Below, piece after piece: positions 30,071-37,149 of a stretch of DNA of 37,149 nucleotides. The stretch spans positions 1-37,149 of the forward strand of contig CAZZHG010000054.1 in the NCBI GenBank assembly GCA_964653655.1, written 5' to 3'. This DNA comes from CAZZHG01 sp964653655. GTDB taxonomy: Bacteria; Bdellovibrionota; FAC87; UBA2466. The stretch's first letter is position 1. Each line of letters starts with the position of its first letter. Made by a program: the position numbers and the translations under genes. The notes under the pieces were generated by a model. That model was not told the DNA's origin, ran no database searches, and saw only the letters and a list, made by a program, of their open reading frames with translations.

Positions 30071-30943
30071 TTACCAGCCCCGTTCCTGGAGCAACTCTTC
30101 GGGTTTCAGGGTCTTGATGTCGATGCCCTTCATGGCGGCGCCGAGGCCCGTCGAAACACGGGCGAGCACTTTCGGATCCTGCCAGTTGGCCGTAGCTTCG
30201 ACGACCGCGTCGGCAAGACGCTGGGGATCGCCGGACTTGAAAATGCCCGAGCCGACGAACACGGATTCGGCGCCGAGCCACATGCAAAGGGCCGCGTCCG
30301 CGGGAGTCGCGACGCCGCCGGCGGCGAAATTCGGGACCGGAAGCTTTCCGGTTTTGGCGACGATCTGAACGAGCTGGAGAGGCGCGCCGAGGTTCTTCGC
30401 CTCGTTCACGAGCTCTTCCTGGCCGAGCAGCGTGAGCCGGCGCATGTCGCTGCGCAAAGTGCGGAGGTGGCGCACGGCTTCGACGATGTTGCCCGAGCCG
30501 GCCTCGCCCTTCGTGCGGATCATGGCGGCCCCTTCGGCGATGCGGCGGAGCGCTTCGCCGAGGTTACGGCAACCGCAGACGAACGGGACTTTGAAGGCGA
30601 ACTTGTCGATGTGGAACTGCTCGTCCGCCGGGGTCAAAACTTCGCTTTCGTCGATGTAGTCGACGCCGAGGGCTTCCAGGATCTGGGCCTCGGTGTAGTG
30701 GCCGATGCGGGCCTTCGCCATCACCGGGATGGAGACCGTATCGAGGATCTCCTGGATCTTGGTGGGGTCGGCCATGCGGGCGACTCCGCCTTCTTTGCGG
30801 ATGTCGGAGGGCACTCGTTCCAGGGCCATGACGGCGACCGCGCCGGCTTTCTCAGCAATTTTAGCCTGTTCGGCGTTGGTGACGTCCATGATGACGCCGC
30901 CCTTAAGCATCTCCGCCAGCCCGGTTTTCAGTTTCATTTCCAC
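30071..30943 (-). CDS. pdxS: Pyridoxal 5'-phosphate synthase, PdxS subunit
   Basis: A 290-residue TIM-barrel enzyme making pyridoxal phosphate from ribose 5-phosphate, glyceraldehyde 3-phosphate and ammonia from PdxT. GGVIMDVTN carries the conserved Asp, MALERVPSDIRKEGGVARM is a family hallmark, and the imine-forming Lys77 is in PVMAKARIGH. The second lysine region is IRTKGEAGSGNIVEAV, and NFAAGGVATPADAA binds phosphate. GTG 30943 is taken as start because AGGAG stands 8 bases before it. This DXP-independent route excludes the need for pdxA/pdxJ. The product serves HemL in this same window. Confidence 0.97.
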   Translation of the reverse strand: MEMKLKTGLAEMLKGGVIMDVTNAEQAKIAEKAGAVAVMALERVPSDIRKEGGVARMADPTKIQEILDTVSIPVMAKARIGHYTEAQILEALGVDYIDESEVLTPADEQFHIDKFAFKVPFVCGCRNLGEALRRIAEGAAMIRTKGEAGSGNIVEAVRHLRTLRSDMRRLTLLGQEELVNEAKNLGAPLQLVQIVAKTGKLPVPNFAAGGVATPADAALCMWLGAESVFVGSGIFKSGDPQRLADAVVEATANWQDPKVLARVSTGLGAAMKGIDIKTLKPEELLQERGW

Positions 30944-30972
30944 GCGTTCGACTCCTGGAAGAAGGAAGAGGT

Positions 30973-31001
30973 GGTATAGCCCAAATCGAGGTTCGGCTCA
31001 A
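30973..31001 (-). promoter_or_regulatory. Promoter of the pdxS-pdxT-rhomboid-ogt operon
   Basis: On the minus strand TTGAGC (31001-30996) and TATACC (30978-30973) are separated by 17 bases. Transcription would begin near 30966, giving a leader of about 25 bases before the GTG at 30943. Confidence 0.55.
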
Positions 31002-31054
31002 GGGGTCGGGACCCTCCGACGCGACGCCGAAAGCCACCCCCTCCGGTCTTGCTT

Positions 31055-31063
31055 TGTTATGGT
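31055..31063 (+). promoter_or_regulatory. Extended -10 promoter candidate of the pyrimidine operon
   Basis: TGTTATGGT reads as TG-N-TATGGT, an extended -10 element, 27 bases before the pyrB ATG. No good -35 box lies at 17 bases. I see no attenuator or PyrR-binding hairpin in the short leader. Confidence 0.4.
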
Positions 31064-31089
31064 CTTTCGCTTAAATTCCTCGGACTTAA

Positions 31090-32040
31090 ATGGATCACAA
31101 AATGTCGGCCCCGAAAAACGCGCTCGGCCTGAAGTCCATACTAGGGACGGAGACCCTTTCGGCGGACCAGATCCAAAAAGTCATCAAAACCGCGTTCAAG
31201 ATCAAGGAAGGCTCCCAGAAGGGTAAGCCCTATCCCAGTCCTGCCGCGGACAAGACCGTGGTCCTGCTCTTTTTTGAAGGCAGCACCCGGACCCGTGGCT
31301 CTTTCGAGATCGCGGCCAAGCGCCTCGGCGCGAATACCATGGTCATTACCAAGGAGTTCTCGTCCTCGTCCAAAGGCGAGACCTTGCGCGATACCGCGAA
31401 AACGCTCGAAGCCATGCAGCCCGATCTTCTGGTGCTGCGCCACCCTTCGGCGGGCTCGCCGTACCATCTCGATCAGATTCTCAACATTCCGGTGATCAAC
31501 GCCGGCGACGGATTTCACGAGCACCCGACTCAGGCGTTGCTCGATCTGATGACCATTCAGGAGTTCAAGGGCGATCTAAAGGGACTGAAAGTTCTCATCG
31601 TCGGCGACATCGCCCACAGCCGCGTCGCCCGCTCCGACATCTACGCTTTGAACACGATGGGCGCCAAGGTCAGCGTGTGCGGACCGCCGACGCTGCTTCC
31701 GCCTCACGTCGATAAGCTCGGCGTGAAGACGTGCTGGAATCTCGACGAGGCGATTCCCGAGCAAGACGTCATCATTCTTCTGCGCATTCAATTCGAGCGT
31801 CTCGGTGGCGCGCAGATTCCGTCGGTGGGCGAGTACACGCGCTACTACGGAATGACGACGGAGCGGCTCGCCAAGTGCAAGAAGGAAGTGCTCGTGATGC
31901 ACCCGGGGCCGATGAACCGCGGCGTGGAGCTCGCGCCGAAGGTGGCCGACGGGCCGCGCTCGGTGATCCTCAATCAGGTTTCCAACGGAGTCTTGGTAAG
32001 AATGGCGCTACTGCATCTCATGCTCGGAGGGGAGGCATGA
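31090..32040 (+). CDS. pyrB: Aspartate carbamoyltransferase, catalytic chain
   Basis: A 316-residue enzyme joining carbamoyl phosphate and aspartate, the committed step of pyrimidine synthesis. FFEGSTRTRGSFE (residues 62-74) is the carbamoyl-phosphate site, HPTQALLDLMTI the second signature and MHPGPMNRGVEL the aspartate site. KGLKVLIVGDIAHSRVARSD opens the aspartate domain. No regulatory chain gene pyrI is present, so it may be unregulated or of the trimeric type. It leads a tightly overlapping operon and overlaps pyrC by ATGA. Confidence 0.97.
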   Translation: MDHKMSAPKNALGLKSILGTETLSADQIQKVIKTAFKIKEGSQKGKPYPSPAADKTVVLLFFEGSTRTRGSFEIAAKRLGANTMVITKEFSSSSKGETLRDTAKTLEAMQPDLLVLRHPSAGSPYHLDQILNIPVINAGDGFHEHPTQALLDLMTIQEFKGDLKGLKVLIVGDIAHSRVARSDIYALNTMGAKVSVCGPPTLLPPHVDKLGVKTCWNLDEAIPEQDVIILLRIQFERLGGAQIPSVGEYTRYYGMTTERLAKCKKEVLVMHPGPMNRGVELAPKVADGPRSVILNQVSNGVLVRMALLHLMLGGEA

Positions 32041-33338
32041 GCCGTCCTCTAATCATCAAAGGCGGCCGCATCGTCGACCCCAGTCAGGACATCGATCGCG
32101 TCGCCGATCTGGTTCTGAAAGACGGCAAGGTCGCCGGCATCGAATCGAACGCCGCCGCCTCCGGTGATTTCGAGGTGGTGAACGCGAAGGGTTTACTCGT
32201 CACGCCCGGCTGGGTGGACATCCACTGCCATTTCCGCGAGCCGGGGCAGGGACACAAGGAAACGATCAAGACGGGCTCCCAGGCGGCCGCTTCCGGCGGT
32301 TTCACGTCGGTGGCCTGCATGGCGAACACCAACCCGGTGAACGACAGCCCCTTCGTCACGAGCTATCTGATGCAGAAGATAGCCGCCGAGTCCCTGGTGA
32401 ACATCTACCCCATCGGCTCCTGCACCAAAGGGCTTCTCGGCGAAGAGCTTTCTCCCATCGGATCGATGTTCGAGGCCGGTATCGTCGCGGTATCCGACGA
32501 CGGCAAGACGGTGATGAACTCGTACCTGATGCGCAAGGCGATGGACTACGCCAAGCGCTTCGACCTCGTCGTCATCGTTCACTGCGAGGACTCCCATCTC
32601 AAAGGGCAGGGAGTGATGAACGAAGGTTTTCACTCGGCGAAGTACGGCTTGCGCGGGATTCCGAAGGCCTCGGAAGAGATCATGGTCGCCCGGGACATCT
32701 CTCTCGCGGAGCTGACGGGATGCCGCCTGCACGTGGCGCACGTCAGCACGAAAGGAAGCGTCGAGTTGATTCGCCAGGCGAAAGCCAGGGGCTTGAAGGT
32801 AACGGCGGAGGTCACTCCTCATCACCTGACTTTGACGGACGAAGCGGTCGGCAACTATGATACGAACACCAAGGTTGCTCCTCCTCTCAGGGAAACGGAA
32901 GATATTGCGGCGCTCCGCGAGGCACTCGCGGACGGGACCATCGACGCGCTCGCTACCGACCACGCCCCCCACGCTGTGGAAGAGAAAGAGGTTGAATACG
33001 ACCTGGCTGAGTTTGGGATGGTGGGTTTGGAAACGGCCTTTCCCCTCTACTACCAGACAGTGCTCGACGGACGCGTGAGTCTAAAACGCATGGTCGAGGC
33101 GCTGACGATTTCTCCCTCCAAGATCATCGGTGTACCCAAGGGGACGCTGGCGAAGGGAGTTGCGGCGGACGTGACGGTGGCGAGTCTCGATCACAAGTTC
33201 ACCATCGACCGCTATCACTTCAAGTCGAAGAGCCAGAACACGCCTTTCCACGGAAGAAACGTGCAAGGAGCCGCCGCTTACACCATCGTCCAGGGGAAGA
33301 TCGTCCACGCGGCCGATTTCCTGAAGGAGCGCCGATGA
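32037..33338 (+). CDS. pyrC: Dihydroorotase
   Basis: A 433-residue class I (Bacillus/Aquifex-type) zinc amidohydrolase that cyclises carbamoyl aspartate. The metal motif is DIHCHFREPGQGHKE with His63 and His65. ANTNPVNDSPFVTSYL binds substrate, TPHHLTLTDEA and ATDHAPHAVEEKE hold further ligands including the catalytic Asp. An in-frame start at 31731 lies inside pyrB and is rejected for the ATG at 32037, which overlaps the pyrB stop. It is followed by carA with an ATGA overlap. The pyrB-pyrC pairing is common because some class I enzymes form complexes with PyrB. Confidence 0.96.
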   Translation: MSRPLIIKGGRIVDPSQDIDRVADLVLKDGKVAGIESNAAASGDFEVVNAKGLLVTPGWVDIHCHFREPGQGHKETIKTGSQAAASGGFTSVACMANTNPVNDSPFVTSYLMQKIAAESLVNIYPIGSCTKGLLGEELSPIGSMFEAGIVAVSDDGKTVMNSYLMRKAMDYAKRFDLVVIVHCEDSHLKGQGVMNEGFHSAKYGLRGIPKASEEIMVARDISLAELTGCRLHVAHVSTKGSVELIRQAKARGLKVTAEVTPHHLTLTDEAVGNYDTNTKVAPPLRETEDIAALREALADGTIDALATDHAPHAVEEKEVEYDLAEFGMVGLETAFPLYYQTVLDGRVSLKRMVEALTISPSKIIGVPKGTLAKGVAADVTVASLDHKFTIDRYHFKSKSQNTPFHGRNVQGAAAYTIVQGKIVHAADFLKERR

Positions 33339-34459
33339 CCCGCTGGGAATCCGCTCTGTACCTCGAGCGCGGGCATCTGTTCGTCGGCGAAGGCTTCGGC
33401 GCGAAGCACTCGCGGGGCGGGGAAGCCGTCTTCAATACCGGCATGACCGGCTATCAGGAAATTTACACGGATCCGTCCTACTACGAGCAGATCGTCGTCA
33501 TGACGTACCCGCACGTCGGCAACACGGGCGTGAACCGCGAGGATTTGGAGAGCGGAAAGCTCTACTTGAGCGGCGTCGTCGTGCGCGACTACTGCCCGCC
33601 GCCCTCCAACTGGCGCGCGACCGAGCCGCTGCACACCTATCTCGAGAAGGCCGGCGTGCCTCTCGTGTCCGACGTCGACACGCGCGAAATCACGCAGCTG
33701 CTGCGGGACGAAGGCGCCCAGCGGTCGGTGATCTTTCCGGTCGCCGATGCCAAGGGCGATCTGAAAGCCCACGGGAAAAAGCTTCTGGAAAAAGTCGCCT
33801 CGATGGAAGGGCTCGGCCTCGTCGACAGAGTTAGTTGCACTGAGCCATACGAGTTCAAGCCGGAGCCCTTTTTCGAAATGCCGAAAGCTCCGCGGCTCGA
33901 GCGCACCATCGTGCTCTACGATTTCGGCCTGAAACGAAATACACCCCGCCACTTCTGGCGCCGCGGTTTTCGCGTTCAGGTGGTTCCGTACAACTTCCCT
34001 CACCAGGAAGCGATGAAGTTCAAGCCCGCGGCCATCGCGCTGTCGAACGGCCCCGGCGATCCGGCGAGCGTGAAGGAATCCGTCGAGCAGATTCAGGCTT
34101 TCATCGGCAAGACCCCGATCTTCGCCATCTGCATGGGCCACCAGCTGCTCGCGCGGGCGCTCGGCGCGTCCACGTTCAAACTTAAGTTTGGCCACCACGG
34201 CTGCAATCATCCGGTGAAGGATTTGAAATCCGGCCGCTGTTTCATCACCTCCCAGAATCACGGGTTCACGGTGAAGGAACAGGATCTCAAGGCCCGGGAC
34301 ATCGAGCTTACGCACGTGAGCCTCAACGACGGCACCGTCGAAGGATTTGGCTCCGACAAGCTGAAGCTCGCCAGCGTCCAGTTCCATCCGGAAGCGGCGC
34401 CCGGCCCCAACGATTCGGCTTATCTTTTCGACTCTTTCATCAAGGGATTTCTCCAATGA
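33335..34459 (+). CDS. carA: Carbamoyl-phosphate synthase small subunit
   Basis: A 374-residue glutaminase subunit. The N-terminal CPSase domain has GEAVFNTGMTGYQEIYTDPS and VSDVDTREITQLLR. The class I amidotransferase domain has LSNGPGDPAS, the nucleophile Cys266 in FAICMGHQLLARALG and the His-Glu pair in VQFHPEAAPGP. NHGFTV is also typical. Its ATG overlaps the pyrC stop, and its stop overlaps the ATG of an uncharacterised gene that separates it from carB. Confidence 0.97.
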   Translation: MTRWESALYLERGHLFVGEGFGAKHSRGGEAVFNTGMTGYQEIYTDPSYYEQIVVMTYPHVGNTGVNREDLESGKLYLSGVVVRDYCPPPSNWRATEPLHTYLEKAGVPLVSDVDTREITQLLRDEGAQRSVIFPVADAKGDLKAHGKKLLEKVASMEGLGLVDRVSCTEPYEFKPEPFFEMPKAPRLERTIVLYDFGLKRNTPRHFWRRGFRVQVVPYNFPHQEAMKFKPAAIALSNGPGDPASVKESVEQIQAFIGKTPIFAICMGHQLLARALGASTFKLKFGHHGCNHPVKDLKSGRCFITSQNHGFTVKEQDLKARDIELTHVSLNDGTVEGFGSDKLKLASVQFHPEAAPGPNDSAYLFDSFIKGFLQ

Positions 34460-35133
34460 CGGAACCACTCGCCATAGCGAACGTGATTCAGGCCGGCGCC
34501 GGCATGCTGCACCCGTCCCTCGAGCTGCTCGTGCAGAAGATCATTCAAGGAGTGGACAAGGAGAAGCTCGCGGAGCTGAAGCGCGCTTTCCACAACCGCA
34601 TCCGCATCACGCAGACCCAGCCGGACAGCACGGAGCTCATCGAGGATCTCTGGGATTTTTTCTACGACTGGTGCGTGTTCGAGCAGCACCTTCCCGACAG
34701 CCTTTCCGGTCTCGACGCGGAAGAGGCTACCGTTTGGGACAAGTTGAAGACCGGCAGCACCCGCACGCTGTTTTCCGTTACGAAGGCGAACGGCAAGGAG
34801 CTGCGCTTGAAGGACCTGCTCGGCAAAAAGACATTCGTGGTTCCCAAGCGGTCTCCCAACGACTTCATCGGAATCGCGCGCGGGGACATCGTCGAGGGGC
34901 GTCTCATCGACAAGAGCACCGACGGCAAAGAATACGAGTTCGTCCGCCGGCCGTCCTATCACCCGACGCAAGTGCACTCCTACATCAAGAAGAAGGTGAA
35001 GGAGTTCAAGAAGAGCCAGGATGTCGCGGCTTTTCAGAATTGGCTGTGGCTGCTCGTGGGCATGTACCTGAAGCACCGTTTCTACAGCCAGATGCCCATC
35101 GAAAAAATCTACGACGACAACAGCAGGATTTGA
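34456..35133 (+). CDS. Uncharacterised protein inserted between carA and carB
   Basis: A 225-residue soluble protein with no signal peptide. Residues 1-80 are alpha-helical (LHPSLELLVQKIIQGVDKEK, STELIEDLWDFFYDWCVFEQ). Residues about 95-155 look like a small beta barrel (SVTKANGKELRLKDLLGKKT, FIGIARGDIVEGRLIDK, YEFVRRPSYHPTQ). The end is helical again (FQNWLWLLVGMYLKHRFYSQ). The ARGDIVEGRLI...YHP pattern resembles barrels seen after SEC-C-like domains in deltaproteobacterial hypotheticals, from memory. It overlaps carA by ATGA and ends 4 bases before carB, so it is translated with both carbamoyl-phosphate synthase subunits. Assembly, regulation or substrate channelling of that complex is a plausible role. 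I assign no function. Confidence 0.88.
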   Translation: MTEPLAIANVIQAGAGMLHPSLELLVQKIIQGVDKEKLAELKRAFHNRIRITQTQPDSTELIEDLWDFFYDWCVFEQHLPDSLSGLDAEEATVWDKLKTGSTRTLFSVTKANGKELRLKDLLGKKTFVVPKRSPNDFIGIARGDIVEGRLIDKSTDGKEYEFVRRPSYHPTQVHSYIKKKVKEFKKSQDVAAFQNWLWLLVGMYLKHRFYSQMPIEKIYDDNSRI

Positions 35134-35137
35134 GCGG

Positions 35138-37149
<2,012 letters not shown>

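Noticed and set aside
31021..31089. Pyrimidine attenuator in the pyrB leader
   Set aside because: The leader from the candidate start is only about 20 bases, with no hairpin and T-run pair.

Overview
The window is about 37 kb of roughly 60% G+C bacterial chromosome, densely coding, with short intergenic gaps (none above 300 bases) and many ATGA/GTGA/TGATG start-stop overlaps. Alternative starts (TTG, GTG) are frequent. A TIGR02147/DUF4423-type regulator, a sigma-32-like factor, many secreted HEAT-like or unknown proteins and a lipoprotein suggest a Gram-negative of the Bdellovibrionota/deltaproteobacterial kind. This placement is inferred from family content, not from a marker gene tree. No rRNA, tRNA, CRISPR, transposase or phage gene was found.

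Layout. 1-974 (minus): an open-ended frame in which an 8-TM, GGDEF-type protein runs in frame into an unrelated SLBB polysaccharide-export segment, probably an assembly chimera. 1034-4208 (minus): a rhodanese, a TIGR02147 regulator and two paralogous secreted proteins. 4226-6466 (plus): a GT-C-like membrane protein and a lipoprotein. 6447-8791 (minus): a Rieske protein and a DUF255 thioredoxin-fold protein. 8948-11338 (plus): a predicted outer-membrane protein and a secreted HEAT protein.

11580-20677 (plus) is a nine-gene haem operon: hemA, hemC, hemD, hemB, hemL, a histidine kinase, an OmpR/PhoB-type response regulator, hemE, hemN. Most of its genes overlap. It runs from glutamyl-tRNA to protoporphyrinogen IX, and the two-component pair sits inside it. 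Upstream of hemA is an exact 10-bp direct repeat at 11-bp spacing, the geometry used by PhoB/OmpR-type regulators, so an autoregulatory haem circuit is a specific hypothesis. A 31-bp perfect inverted repeat separates the operon from the gene before it.

20692-24582: a palindromic intergenic repeat, a small basic protein built of two copies of one motif, a glutamate-semialdehyde dehydrogenase, a secreted unknown and a sigma-32-like factor. 24655-28332: a DedA protein with an almost leaderless promoter, a secreted HExxH metallopeptidase candidate, two secreted unknowns, three copies of a 17-bp dyad operator-like site and a Fur-box-like site.

28329-30943 (minus): pdxS-pdxT-rhomboid-like-ogt, making pyridoxal phosphate and repairing alkylated DNA. 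31090-37149 (plus): the pyrimidine operon pyrB-pyrC-carA-unknown-carB, where carB runs off the window. The uncharacterised gene between carA and carB is one of the best targets for follow-up.
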